Shown here: one piece after another, positions 35,064 to 43,376 of the stretch
Layout: every line of letters starts with the position of its first letter
How positions within the stretch are numbered: the stretch's first letter is position 1
NCBI GenBank assembly: GCA_050251035.1
Contig: JBFWNN010000010.1
Span: 1 to 64,000, forward strand
DNA: 64,000 bases
Origin: Taklimakanibacter sp050251035
Lineage (GTDB): Bacteria > Pseudomonadota > Alphaproteobacteria > Rhizobiales > Aestuariivirgaceae
Reading direction: 5' to 3'
Notes under the pieces: generated by a model
Told to the model about the DNA's origin: nothing
The model's input: the letters and a program-made list of their open reading frames with translations, nothing else
Databases searched by the model: none
Made by a program: the position numbers and the translations under genes

Positions 35064-35993
35064 CTAATCTTCGTCCTTGGGCATCCATTTGCGGATCTCG
35101 CGCAAATGGTGGTCGGGCCTGGCGCCCTTGATGTCGCCGGGCTGCGCCAGAGCGAAAGTGCGCCGGCGCAGCTCCTTCACCAGCTCGCCGCGATCCTCGA
35201 TATTGGCGATCTCGCTGAAGGGGATGGGATTGCCCACCCGCATGATGAGGCGCGTGCCCATGCGCCGCGCCGTCTCGCGGAAGACGAGCGACAGGCGCAG
35301 CGTGTCGCTGATGTGGCTGGCGAGTTGGAACAGGCGGCTGTTCTGGCCGACGAAGAAGACCGGGACGACGACGGCGCGGGAGGCTCGGATGAGCTTGGCC
35401 GTGAACGGCGCCCAGGGCAGCTCGACGGCTGGCCCCTTGTGCGGCCGCTCGCTGGTCGAGACGCCGCCGCCTGGGAAGATGCCGATGGCATGACCGGCGC
35501 GCAGCCAGGACTGCGCCGTCAGCCGTGACCGCACATTGATCTCGCGTGCGGCGCGCGTCCCGGCGAAATCGACCGGCAGCAGATTGTCGCGCGCTTCGGG
35601 GATCTGGCAGAGCACCGAGTTGGCCAGCACCTTGGTGTCGGGCCGAACCAGCGTCGACAGCCAGGCGAGACTGATGCCGTCCAGGACGCCATAGGGATGA
35701 TTGGCGATGAAGACCACCGGGCCGTCCGCCGGGCAGAGCGCCAGCGCGGCGCGGTCGACCTCGATCGAGATTCGCAGAAGCCGCAAGGCCGTGGCGAAGA
35801 AGCTTTCGCCGGGCAGGCGCTCCTTGTTGCGGGCGTCGTAGAGCTTCTTGAGCTTGGCCTGGCCGCCGATCTTCTCGAGGGCCTGGATGACGGTGCGCTG
35901 CAGCAAAGGCTGGTCGGCCGTCGAATAGGAAAAGCGTACCGGATTCTCCCCGGCTTTCTGATTCTTTTCCCCGCGTCCGCTTTTACCCGTCAT
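35064..35993 (-). CDS. Lysophospholipid acyltransferase family protein (hemolysin-type acyltransferase)
   Basis: A 309-residue PlsC-fold acyltransferase. The catalytic motif reads ANHPYGVLDGISL: His and Asp are separated by five residues, not the four of canonical NHX4D. The NHP(Y/F)G form is known in the hemolysin-like/Acyltransf_2 branch, including enzymes that acylate ornithine lipid precursors. IGIFPGGGVST corresponds to the glycerol-phosphate-binding block. The product should be cytoplasmic-membrane associated and transfer an acyl chain to a lipid acceptor. It is monocistronic and convergent with tam. Acceptor not identifiable. Confidence 0.83.
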   Translation of the reverse strand: MTGKSGRGEKNQKAGENPVRFSYSTADQPLLQRTVIQALEKIGGQAKLKKLYDARNKERLPGESFFATALRLLRISIEVDRAALALCPADGPVVFIANHPYGVLDGISLAWLSTLVRPDTKVLANSVLCQIPEARDNLLPVDFAGTRAAREINVRSRLTAQSWLRAGHAIGIFPGGGVSTSERPHKGPAVELPWAPFTAKLIRASRAVVVPVFFVGQNSRLFQLASHISDTLRLSLVFRETARRMGTRLIMRVGNPIPFSEIANIEDRGELVKELRRRTFALAQPGDIKGARPDHHLREIRKWMPKDED

Positions 35994-36098
35994 CCGCCGT
36001 TCCCCGCATTACTCTCAGACGCCCATGCAGCACATGCAAGTGACATTTCCCCCGGAACTGTGGAAAATCGCGCTACGGGGTTTTTAGGAGAATGCTGC

Positions 36099-36749
36099 AT
36101 GTACAGACTTTATGGGCGACCCGGAACGGGCTCAGTCGCGATCGAAGCCATACTCGAGGCCGCAGGGACACCTTATGAAGTCACCATAGTCGAGCGGTCC
36201 GCCAACGGCGAAGTGCCGGAGAAGCTCGCCGGCCTCAATCCCATGGGCCAAGTCCCGGTGCTCCGCCTGCCCGATGGCGGCATCATGACCGAATCGGCGG
36301 CGATCGCGCTCTATCTCGCCGACAGGCATCCCGAGGCGGGCCTTGCACCGTCACCCCAATCGGCCGAGCGCGCGGCCTATCTGCGCTGGATGGTCTATCT
36401 CGCCGCCAATGTCTATATGACCGGGCTCGCCGCCTATTATCCCGACCGCTATACGAGCGATCAGAACGGCGGCAAATGCGTCAAGTCAGCAGCCCTCAAC
36501 CGCATGGCCCGGGAATGGGAGATCTATGCGGACGCGCTCGGCGACAAGTCCTACATACTCGGCGACAGAATGAGCGCCGCCGACATCTATGCCGCCATGC
36601 AGGCGACGTGGAATTTCGACGTGCCGGTCTTCTTCAAGAAACACCCCAATCTGCGCGCCATGTATGACCGCGTGACGGCGCATCCGGCCATCGCCAAAGT
36701 GTGGGGCCGCAACGAGATGGAAGACTGGAAGTACTGCCTGAAGAGCTAG
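36099..36749 (+). CDS. Glutathione S-transferase family protein
   Basis: A 216-residue GST with an N-terminal thioredoxin-like domain (MYRLYGRPGTGSVAIEAILEAAG; cis-proline region MGQVPVLRLPDG; glutathione contact TESAAIALYLAD) and a C-terminal helical domain from about residue 88. The ATG has TAGGAG eight bases upstream. The longer in-frame extension to 35697 is discarded because it overlaps the divergent acyltransferase gene. Serine in GTGS may be the catalytic residue; no substrate can be named. Convergent with metF. Confidence 0.87.
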   Translation: MYRLYGRPGTGSVAIEAILEAAGTPYEVTIVERSANGEVPEKLAGLNPMGQVPVLRLPDGGIMTESAAIALYLADRHPEAGLAPSPQSAERAAYLRWMVYLAANVYMTGLAAYYPDRYTSDQNGGKCVKSAALNRMAREWEIYADALGDKSYILGDRMSAADIYAAMQATWNFDVPVFFKKHPNLRAMYDRVTAHPAIAKVWGRNEMEDWKYCLKS

Positions 36750-36759
36750 CCTGAGAAGA

Positions 36760-37629
36760 TCAGGCCGCCGCGGCCTGCTCGCCCAGGCCGACGACACGAC
36801 AGATCGCATAGACGAGATCGGCGCGGTTCAGCGTATAAAAGTGGAAGCTCTCGACGCCTTCGCGGCGCAGGAAATCGATCTGCTCGGCCGCCACCATGGC
36901 CGCCACGAGGTTGCGCGTCTCGGGGTCGGCATCCAGGCCATGAAAACGCTGGCCGAGCGCCGGCGGCAGGAAAGCACCGCATTTCGCGGCGAATTCCTTG
37001 ACCCTGGCGAAATTGGTGATCGGCAGGATGCCGGGCACCAGCTCGATCTTGATGCCGCGGGCAAAGACGCGATCGCGGAAACGCAGGAAGGCGGCATTGT
37101 TGAAGAAGAACTGGGAGAGGGCCCTGGTCGCCCCATGCTCGGCCTTGTCGGCGAGGAAGGCCAGATCCTCCTCGATCGAAACGGCCTCGGGGTGCTTCTC
37201 CGGATAGGCCGAGACGGAGACCTCGAAGGGCGCGATGTCGCGAATGCCGCGGACCAGATCGGCGGCGTTGCGATAGCCTTCCGGATGCGGCACGAAGCGG
37301 CCGCCGACGCCGACGCCCGGCGGATCCCCGCGCAAAGCCACGATATGGCGGATGCCCGCCTGCCAATAGCCGCGCACCACGTCGTCGACCTCGGCGCGGC
37401 TGGCGCCGACGCAGGTCAGATGCGCCGCCGCCGTCAGGGATGTGCGCTCGCTGATGGCGCTCACCGTGCCCAAGGTACGGTCGCGGGTCGTGCCGCCGGC
37501 GCCATAGGTCACCGAGACGAAGAGGGGCTTCATCTCCTCCAGCCGCTTGATGACCTTCCAGAACTGCTCGGAGGCCTCGCCGGCCTTGGGCGGAAAGAAT
37601 TCGAAAGAGACTCTGGGCTTGCTGCTCAC
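36760..37629 (-). CDS. metF: Methylenetetrahydrofolate reductase
   Basis: A 289-residue FAD-dependent MetF that reduces 5,10-methylene-THF to 5-methyl-THF for methionine synthesis. RVSFEFFPPKAGEASEQFW near the N-terminus, FVSVTYGAGGTTRDRT, AHLTCVGASRAEV and the C-terminal GVESFHFYTLNRADLV are family landmarks. The chosen start is GTG at 37629 (protein begins SSKPRVSFEFFPPK after Met), which overlaps the TGA of the upstream regulator-methyltransferase gene; a longer frame to 37797 is an extension inside that gene. Co-transcription with the regulator means control by methionine/SAM status is likely. Confidence 0.93.
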   Translation of the reverse strand: MSSKPRVSFEFFPPKAGEASEQFWKVIKRLEEMKPLFVSVTYGAGGTTRDRTLGTVSAISERTSLTAAAHLTCVGASRAEVDDVVRGYWQAGIRHIVALRGDPPGVGVGGRFVPHPEGYRNAADLVRGIRDIAPFEVSVSAYPEKHPEAVSIEEDLAFLADKAEHGATRALSQFFFNNAAFLRFRDRVFARGIKIELVPGILPITNFARVKEFAAKCGAFLPPALGQRFHGLDADPETRNLVAAMVAAEQIDFLRREGVESFHFYTLNRADLVYAICRVVGLGEQAAAA

Positions 37630-38642
37630 GCCAGGTTTCCTTCCACGCGGGTTCTGGCGCTGCGACCGGTCCTTGCGACATCCTCGGCCGGGCGTTTCGC
37701 CAGCCACAGGGAGACTGTAAGCCCGGCTGAGCCGTTCTTCTGGGGCGGGGGCAAGGTCTTCTCCTGCATCACTTTGAGATCGGCTCGTTTCAGCCACGAG
37801 ACCATGAGATCGGGCGCAATCCCCAGGCGGCGATGCGCATGCTGGTCGCGCAGATGCTCGAGGTCATGCGGCGCGAAATCGACGATGAGCAGGCGACCGC
37901 CGGGCTTGAGGATGCGCGCGGCCTCGATCAGGGCGCGGCCGGGCTCATCGAGATAATGCAGCACCTGGTGGATGGTGACGAAGTCGGCGCTGGCGCTCGG
38001 AAAGGGCAGGGCATAGATGTCGCCCTGGCGCACCTGGGCCTGGCGCAACCCCGAGGCTTCGAGATTGGCGCGCGCGATGATGAGCATCTCGCGGCTCTGG
38101 TCGATGCCGGTGGCCTGGGCGGCGCGCGGGGCGAAGAGCGACAGGATGCGCCCGGTTCCGGTGCCGAGATCGAAGAAGTTGCCGAGCGCGTCGCCGCCCG
38201 CCATCTCGATCATGGCGGTCTCGACATCCGCCTCGCTCACATGCAGCGAACGCAGCCTTTCCCAATTCGCGGCGTTGGCGCTGAAATAGGCGGCGGCATT
38301 CTCGGCGCGCTGGCGGCGGATCTCTTCCATTCGGGCGATGTCGCTGACGAGCACGGAATCGGAGCCGGGGAGCAGGTCGACGATGGCGCGCGCCAAGGCG
38401 GCGCCGCGGGTTCCATCGCTCAGGCGGAAGAGCACCCAGCTGCCTTCCTTGTAGCGCGAGAGGAGGCCGGCCTCGGCCATCAACTTAAGGTGGCGGCTTG
38501 CCCGGGGCTGGCTCTGCCCCAATATCTGGGTCAGCTCGCTGACATTGAACTCGCCATGGGAAAGGACGAACAATAGCCGGAGCCGCGTCGTCTCGGCGAT
38601 TGCGCGCATCCCGGCAAGAAGTTCGTCCATCAATCGATCCAT
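37626..38642 (-). CDS. ArsR-family regulator fused to SAM-dependent methyltransferase domain
   Basis: About 338 residues: an ArsR winged helix at residues ~5-85 (MRAIAETTRLRLLFVLS; ELTQILGQSQPRASRHLKLM) and a class I methyltransferase domain at ~130-290 (FFDLGTGTGRILSLFAP, ATGIDQSREML, ILKPGGRLLIVDF). No metal-binding Cys cluster is visible, so the ligand is probably SAM or SAH bound in the methyltransferase-like domain. This architecture upstream of metF is characteristic of Hyphomicrobiales, where such ArsR proteins regulate methionine genes. Possible starts are ATG 38663, 38657, 38642 and 38630; the first two lie in the probable operator, so 38642 is used. Confidence 0.83.
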   Translation of the reverse strand: MDRLMDELLAGMRAIAETTRLRLLFVLSHGEFNVSELTQILGQSQPRASRHLKLMAEAGLLSRYKEGSWVLFRLSDGTRGAALARAIVDLLPGSDSVLVSDIARMEEIRRQRAENAAAYFSANAANWERLRSLHVSEADVETAMIEMAGGDALGNFFDLGTGTGRILSLFAPRAAQATGIDQSREMLIIARANLEASGLRQAQVRQGDIYALPFPSASADFVTIHQVLHYLDEPGRALIEAARILKPGGRLLIVDFAPHDLEHLRDQHAHRRLGIAPDLMVSWLKRADLKVMQEKTLPPPQKNGSAGLTVSLWLAKRPAEDVARTGRSARTRVEGNLA

Positions 38643-38652
38643 TCTATATGCT

Positions 38653-38674
38653 GACATAAACATATCTTTATGTC
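38653..38674. promoter_or_regulatory. Candidate operator of the ArsR-methyltransferase regulator
   Basis: GACATAAA (38653-38660), six bases, then TTTATGTC (38667-38674) form a perfect eight-base inverted repeat, A/T-rich in GC-rich surroundings and located at the start of the regulator gene. Sites of this shape are known for ArsR-type SAM/SAH-responsive methionine regulators (SahR/SamR). Autoregulation of the regulator-metF unit follows naturally. Confidence 0.65.
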
Positions 38675-38806
38675 GAAATCAACGTTAAGCTGGCCTTAAC
38701 CCAAAAAAGGCCTAAGTCGGGTCCTATCAAGGACATGAACCGTCACATAATTTGTCGTCGCGCTGCGAGGAAAATGCGCTAGAGTGAGGGGTAAGCGGGA
38801 GTCGTA

Positions 38807-39874
38807 ATGTTCAGGACGGTGATCAGCCGGAAAGACAGGCGTCAGCGGCGCATGATAACGTGCGTCTGCGGAGCCGCGTTTTTGGCGCTCCTGTCCGCCA
38901 CAGCCTCGGCCGAGCGCAGAACGGAGAGCTCCGGCTTCACAGGCACCGTCCTCTCGCTCTCACCCAACGAAGAGCATGGCAAGAAGAAGAAAAAGCAGCT
39001 CGCGGCGAAGCCGGCCAAGAGCAAACAGGCGTTCAAGGTCGTTCCCACGCAACGTGTGATCGTCGAGCCGGCCGCCACGGTGCCTGGCGTCGACGTCGTC
39101 GATGGCGTGCAGGTGCCTAAGGATCTCAACGAGACCAGCAACGACGTGCCGGGCGATCCGGAGGACGTGCCGGGCGATCTCGTCGACACTCAGGACGATC
39201 CGCTCGAAGGCTTCAACCGGGCGATGTTCGGCTTCAATCAGGTGGTCGACCATCTGGTGTTCGAGCCGGCGGCGCGCGTCTATCGTGCCGTCATTCCGCC
39301 TCCGGTACGCCGCGGCGTGTCCAACGTCGTCACCAATCTCGCGAGCCCCATCACCCTCACCAATGACGTGCTGCAAGGCAACCCGGAAGCGGCGGCCAAC
39401 ACGATCAAGCGCTTCATGATCAACAGCACGATCGGCCTCGGCGGCATCTTCGATCACGCGTCGGGGCTCGGCGAGCCGCTGCATCGCGAAGATTTCGGCC
39501 AGACGCTCGGCACCTGGGGTGTCGGCGGAAGCCCCTATATCGTGCTGCCGCTCCTCGGTCCCAGCAACCCGCGCGACATGGTCGGCAAGGTCGCCGATAC
39601 GGCGGTCAATCCGATGACATGGATCCTCTATGACGCGCCGTTCTGGGAGCGCTCCATCCCCGTCGGCGTCGAGGTTGTGTCCGGGCGCGAGGCCATTCTC
39701 GACGACTATGACAATCTGCGCAAAAATTCGCCCGATTTGTACGCCAGCGTGCGCGATCTCTATGCACAGAAACGGCAAGCCGAGATCGCCAATGAAGCCG
39801 CCGGATATGATCCGGGAGCGGGCGTCTCCAGCCTGCCGCCAGCGTCGATCCCGCAAACCCTCAACCCTTATTGA
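38807..39874 (+). CDS. mlaA: MlaA (VacJ) family outer-membrane lipid-asymmetry protein
   Basis: A 355-residue MlaA-family protein. The MlaA domain spans about residues 128-330, beginning QDDPLEGFNRAMFGFNQVVD and including FGQTLGTWGVGGSPYIVLP and ETA-like DPMTW region. MlaA sits in the outer membrane and passes mislocalised phospholipid to periplasmic MlaC. The leader (VCGAAFLALLSATASA) ends in a type-I signal-peptidase site, not a lipobox with Cys at +1, unlike the usual lipoprotein. Residues 50-70 are Lys-rich (GKKKKKQLAAKPAKSK), followed by a Pro/Asp-rich stretch. Directly upstream of three mlaC-like genes. Confidence 0.9.
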   Translation: MFRTVISRKDRRQRRMITCVCGAAFLALLSATASAERRTESSGFTGTVLSLSPNEEHGKKKKKQLAAKPAKSKQAFKVVPTQRVIVEPAATVPGVDVVDGVQVPKDLNETSNDVPGDPEDVPGDLVDTQDDPLEGFNRAMFGFNQVVDHLVFEPAARVYRAVIPPPVRRGVSNVVTNLASPITLTNDVLQGNPEAAANTIKRFMINSTIGLGGIFDHASGLGEPLHREDFGQTLGTWGVGGSPYIVLPLLGPSNPRDMVGKVADTAVNPMTWILYDAPFWERSIPVGVEVVSGREAILDDYDNLRKNSPDLYASVRDLYAQKRQAEIANEAAGYDPGAGVSSLPPASIPQTLNPY

Positions 39875-39886
39875 GGATCCAATACC

Positions 39887-40465
39887 ATGACTGATACCGT
39901 CCGGCCGCTCAGCCGTCGTCTCTTTATGTCTATGGCGCTGCCCGTCATGCTGGCGCCGTCGCTGGCCTTGGCGGCCTCACCGGCGGAAAGCTATGTCGCC
40001 AAGGTCGGCAATGGCGTCATCGCCGCCGCCCGGGCCAATTCCGTCAGCCAGTTCCGCTCGCTGCTCAAGTCGAACGCCGACATCGCCGCGATCGCGATCT
40101 ATTCCTTGGGCCCTTATCGCAAGAGCCTCACCAATGACGTCAAGGCGGAATATTACGGCCTGGTCGAAAACTACATCGCCAGGGTGTTCCAGCAGAATGC
40201 CAAGAAGCTGGCCGGCCAAGGCCTGGAAGTGAAGGGCACCAAGGATGCCGGCGACAGCGTCCTGGTGAGAAGCGTGCTCAATATGGGCGGCGGCGGATCC
40301 ATGCCGGTGACCTGGCGGCTGGTCAGACGTGGCGGAAGCTTCCGCATCTTCGATGTGAATGTCGACGGCATCTGGCTGGCATCGACCCAGAAGACGAATT
40401 TCGTCTCAGTCCTCAAGAAGAACAAGGGTGATATTTCGGCGCTCCTCGACTATCTGCGGAAATGA
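39887..40465 (+). CDS. mlaC: MlaC/Ttg2D-family phospholipid-binding protein, copy 1
   Basis: A 192-residue MlaC-family periplasmic protein that would ferry phospholipid between MlaA and an inner-membrane MlaFEDB complex. SRRLFMSMALPVMLAPSLALA is a twin-arginine-like leader. The mature domain has AIYSLGPYRKSL and FDVNVDGIWLASTQKTNFVSVLKKNKGDISALLDYL, conserved C-terminal features. It starts twelve bases after mlaA. MlaFED genes are not in the window. It is the closest of three copies to mlaA and so the best candidate for the main partner. Confidence 0.88.
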   Translation: MTDTVRPLSRRLFMSMALPVMLAPSLALAASPAESYVAKVGNGVIAAARANSVSQFRSLLKSNADIAAIAIYSLGPYRKSLTNDVKAEYYGLVENYIARVFQQNAKKLAGQGLEVKGTKDAGDSVLVRSVLNMGGGGSMPVTWRLVRRGGSFRIFDVNVDGIWLASTQKTNFVSVLKKNKGDISALLDYLRK

Positions 40466-40566
40466 GCCGTCATACGATCTTCACCAAGTCCACCCTTGCC
40501 TAGAGACCTCCCTTTCTGGCAAAAATCTCGGCCCGAGAGGGCGAGCATCAATTCGACGGATCACGA

Positions 40567-41178
40567 ATGAGCGAACAGGTTTCCCCCCGGCGCTTGAACC
40601 GCCGCCGTTTCATAAGTCTTGCAGCGCTGCTGGCGACGACGACGCTCGCCGGGCGTGGAGCGCTGGCTCTCACGCCGGCCGAGAAATATGTCACAACTGT
40701 CGGCACCAACGTCATCAGGCTCGCCAATAGCGGAGGAGGCAAAGCCGCGCTGCGGCAGCGCTTCTCGAGCCTCATCAACCAGAACACCAATGTGCGCTCG
40801 GTGGCGCTGGTGGCGCTCGGACCCTATCGCAAGGATCTGCCGCCCGGCATGGCGGGGGAGTTCGTCAAGCTGGTGTCGTTCTACATGGCGGCGTTCTTCG
40901 TCTATTATGTCGACGAATTCCAGGGCTCGAGCATCGAGATCGACTCCTCGAAGAAGCAGGGCAACACGACGATCGTCAATTCCTCGGTGCGCTTCAAGAA
41001 CGGATCGACCAGCCAGGTGCGCTGGCGTATCGTCGGCGCCGGCCAGGTGGGCGACATCAATGTCCGCGGCGTGTGGCTGTCGCTGCAGCTCAAGAAGCGC
41101 TTCACCGACGTGCTGAAGCGCTCGCAGGGCGACTTCAAGGAACTGTTCGCCGAGTTGAAGAGCGCCGAAAGCTGGTGA
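40567..41178 (+). CDS. MlaC/Ttg2D-family phospholipid-binding protein, copy 2
   Basis: A 203-residue paralogue of the preceding MlaC. The leader LNRRRFISLAALLATTTLA has a clear twin-arginine motif (RRRFIS). Mature features repeat copy 1: ALVALGPYRKDLPPG, a mid-domain EIDSSKKQG loop, and GVWLSLQLKKRFTDVLKRSQGDFKELFAEL at the end. Sequence divergence from copy 1 is large, suggesting old duplication with possible specialisation for other lipids. About 100 bases separate it from copy 1 and may hold an extra promoter. Confidence 0.87.
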   Translation: MSEQVSPRRLNRRRFISLAALLATTTLAGRGALALTPAEKYVTTVGTNVIRLANSGGGKAALRQRFSSLINQNTNVRSVALVALGPYRKDLPPGMAGEFVKLVSFYMAAFFVYYVDEFQGSSIEIDSSKKQGNTTIVNSSVRFKNGSTSQVRWRIVGAGQVGDINVRGVWLSLQLKKRFTDVLKRSQGDFKELFAELKSAESW

Positions 41179-41241
41179 GGTTGACGAAATGCCGTCTATT
41201 CCGTTACGTCTTCCCGCTTGTGAAGGCTGGCAAGGCGAATC

Positions 41242-41850
41242 ATGACTGAGCTTCGGAAAGACAGGGCAGTGGGCCTGTCGCGGCGCGCCTTCATCAAGGC
41301 AGGCACGGGGTTGGCGGTCGCGGGCCTCGCCGCAACGCCCGCTTTCGCCGGCGACAAGAACCATCCCACCGTCGCCTTCATGAAGAAGGTCGGCAGGGAA
41401 CTGCTCGAGGCGCATCGCCAGGGAACCGTCGCCGCCTTCCTCAGCGTCATTCAGCGCTATGCCGATGTTCCCGAGATCGCGCTCTATTCGCTCGGCCAGT
41501 ACAAGGCCAATCTCGGTTCCGCCCAGCGGCCGCGCTACTTCCGCGGCGTGGCGATCTTCATGTCGCGCTATTTCGCCGACCAGTCGCGCGAATATCCGAT
41601 CGCCAAGTATGAAGTGGTCGAAGCGACGGGCGACGGCAACGACGTGATGGTCGCGAGCCGGATCTATCTGATGTCGGGCAAGACCTACAATGTCACCTGG
41701 CGGGTGGTGTGGCGCAACAAGGCCTACAAGGTCGCCGACGTCAAGGTCCTCGGGTTTTCGATGATCTACATGCAGCGGGGAATCTTCACCTCCTATCTGT
41801 CGAAACGCAGAGGCGACCTGCTCCAGCTCATGAACGCGCTGGAAGGCTGA
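41242..41850 (+). CDS. MlaC/Ttg2D-family phospholipid-binding protein, copy 3
   Basis: A 202-residue third MlaC-family protein. LSRRAFIKAGTGLAVAGLAATPAFA is a textbook twin-arginine leader (SRRAFIK). The domain retains ALYSLGQYKANLGSAQRPR, VTWRVVWRNKAYKVADVKVLG and ends with TSYLSKRRGDLLQLMNALEG, matching the family C-terminus. It follows copy 2 by about 60 bases on the same strand. Export of a folded protein through Tat would be unusual for MlaC if a lipid is loaded in the cytoplasm; this is speculative. Confidence 0.85.
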   Translation: MTELRKDRAVGLSRRAFIKAGTGLAVAGLAATPAFAGDKNHPTVAFMKKVGRELLEAHRQGTVAAFLSVIQRYADVPEIALYSLGQYKANLGSAQRPRYFRGVAIFMSRYFADQSREYPIAKYEVVEATGDGNDVMVASRIYLMSGKTYNVTWRVVWRNKAYKVADVKVLGFSMIYMQRGIFTSYLSKRRGDLLQLMNALEG

Positions 41851-41944
41851 TTCCCGCTCCGGCGTATCGGCGCAGGGCTCTAAATCTCTATTAATCTTAA
41901 AATTCTAACCTCCGGTCGGGTCGGTTGCGTTCCGGAGTTGGTTC

Positions 41945-42592
41945 ATGCGTATCCACACTGCCGTGGGGTTCGGCATAAGTGTCGCGGCTCTTGCCATGCT
42001 GTCGGCCTGCGGCGACGGATCCAAGCAGTTCACCACCGAAGGCCTCATCGCGCCCCCCATCCATTGCCTGACCGACCCGCGCATCCTGGGCGATGCCGAG
42101 AAGCTCGAGCCGATCGATGAAGGCAATGGCTGCCAGGTTCCCAATCCCTGGCGCATGTATTCGGTGGCGGGCGTCGAGCTCAGCCAGCCCGCCACGCTCA
42201 ATTGCAGCGTCACCCAGCCCTTGCACGACTGGATGAACGCCGTCGTCCAGCCGGCGGCGCAAGGGGCCTTCGGCGAGAGCGTGACGGCGGTCGGCATCGC
42301 CGGCTCCTATTCCTGCCGGGCGCGCAACAACAAGCGGGGAGCCCGCATGAGCGAGCACGGCTTCGGCAATGCCATCGACATATCGAGCTTCACGCTCGCC
42401 GATGGCCGCAAGATCACGGTCAAGCAGGGCTGGCGCGGCGATGATGATGAACGGGCATTCCTGCGCGAGGTCCGCAAGGACGCCTGCGCCGAGTTCATGA
42501 CCGTGCTGGGGCCGGGCTCCGACCGGCAGCACGGCGATCACTTCCATCTCGACCTCGCCAGCCGGCGCAGCGGCAAGGCCTACTGTAAATAG
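41945..42592 (+). CDS. Extensin-like/LAS-type peptidase lipoprotein
   Basis: A 215-residue lipoprotein: AALAMLSACGDG ends in a lipobox with Cys at about residue 20. The C-terminal domain belongs to the bacterial Extensin-like_C family. SEHGFGNAIDISSFTLADG and QHGDHFHLD supply the S-x-H-x(6)-D and H-x-H arrangement of LAS metallopeptidases such as MepA and VanX, so a zinc-dependent peptidoglycan hydrolase is likely (inference). Upstream lies an A/T-rich stretch (41875-41930) that may hold its promoter. It would sit in the cell envelope. Confidence 0.83.
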   Translation: MRIHTAVGFGISVAALAMLSACGDGSKQFTTEGLIAPPIHCLTDPRILGDAEKLEPIDEGNGCQVPNPWRMYSVAGVELSQPATLNCSVTQPLHDWMNAVVQPAAQGAFGESVTAVGIAGSYSCRARNNKRGARMSEHGFGNAIDISSFTLADGRKITVKQGWRGDDDERAFLREVRKDACAEFMTVLGPGSDRQHGDHFHLDLASRRSGKAYCK

Positions 42593-42601
42593 GCGGGGGG
42601 C

Positions 42602-43219
42602 TCACTCGACGATGCCCGGCTTCTCGGTGTTCACATATTTGAAGCTCGCCGGGTCGAAAAAGGGCGTGTCCTGACCGAGCCACATATAAGCCAGCAGGAC
42701 GTTGTCGATGACGACGAAATACTGGATGGCGTCATTCGTGGTGCCGTAGTCGCCGCAGGAGGCGAAAGGCTCGTCGGTGACGAGCAGCTCTTCCATATAG
42801 GCGGCGTTGGGCTCGTAATTGTAGGTGTTGGACGCAAAATCGAGATGGACGATGCAGCGCCCGATCTCCTTGGGATCGATGGACGGTGCGGCGATCTTGT
42901 GGATCAGGGTGGAGGGCTTGTCGGTGCCGAGCGGCCAGAAGCGCGCCACCGGTCCGCCATGGTCGCCGCCCCAGGACTGGATGAGCTCTTCGCGCTCGTT
43001 GAGCGCATAGACGACCTTGGGCAGGTCCTTGGCGGTGCATTCCTGATAGCGGAAGCTCAGCTGCTGGTTGGGTTTGCCGTGGATGAGGACGGTCTGCTCC
43101 TGCCATTGGCATCCGGGCCGCAAGGTTGCGTCGCTTTCCGTTCCCATGGTCTCGGCACGGACGCACAGGGGCAGCAGCAACAATCCTGCGCCCCGTCCAA
43201 GCCATCTCGCCAACTGCAT
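42602..43219 (-). CDS. Secreted protein of unknown function
   Basis: A 205-residue protein with a signal peptide (LARWLGRGAGLLLLPLCVRA). The ATG at 43219 has GGGAG nine bases upstream; the longer frame begins with TTG. The mature part has four or more Cys (PGCQWQEQ, YQECTAKDL, IGRCIVHLDF, FASCGDYG), which could make two disulfides, and aromatic-rich strands. No family recognised. It is convergent with the extensin-like gene and upstream of a secreted Ivy-like protein on the same strand, both envelope-related. The 43220-43376 spacer has no gene. Confidence 0.7.
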   Translation of the reverse strand: MQLARWLGRGAGLLLLPLCVRAETMGTESDATLRPGCQWQEQTVLIHGKPNQQLSFRYQECTAKDLPKVVYALNEREELIQSWGGDHGGPVARFWPLGTDKPSTLIHKIAAPSIDPKEIGRCIVHLDFASNTYNYEPNAAYMEELLVTDEPFASCGDYGTTNDAIQYFVVIDNVLLAYMWLGQDTPFFDPASFKYVNTEKPGIVE

Positions 43220-43376
43220 GCCGACAACTCCCAACTCAGTCCAACTTTCGAGTCAAATCAGAAGCTTAACGCGAGAGCCTCAGAATTCGATTCACCCTAG
43301 CGCGCATCCCGGCGAAGGGGAAATACTTCGCCCAAGGGCTTCGTCGCCGCCCATTAATCTGAAGGTTCGGCCGATC

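Noticed and set aside
36099..36749. GST frame extended to 35697
   Set aside because: The extension runs through the divergent acyltransferase gene and lacks GST features; ATG 36099 has a good ribosome site.
38664..38806. SAM-type riboswitch near metF
   Set aside because: No riboswitch fold is visible; the protein operator explains the regulation and lies upstream of the regulator gene.
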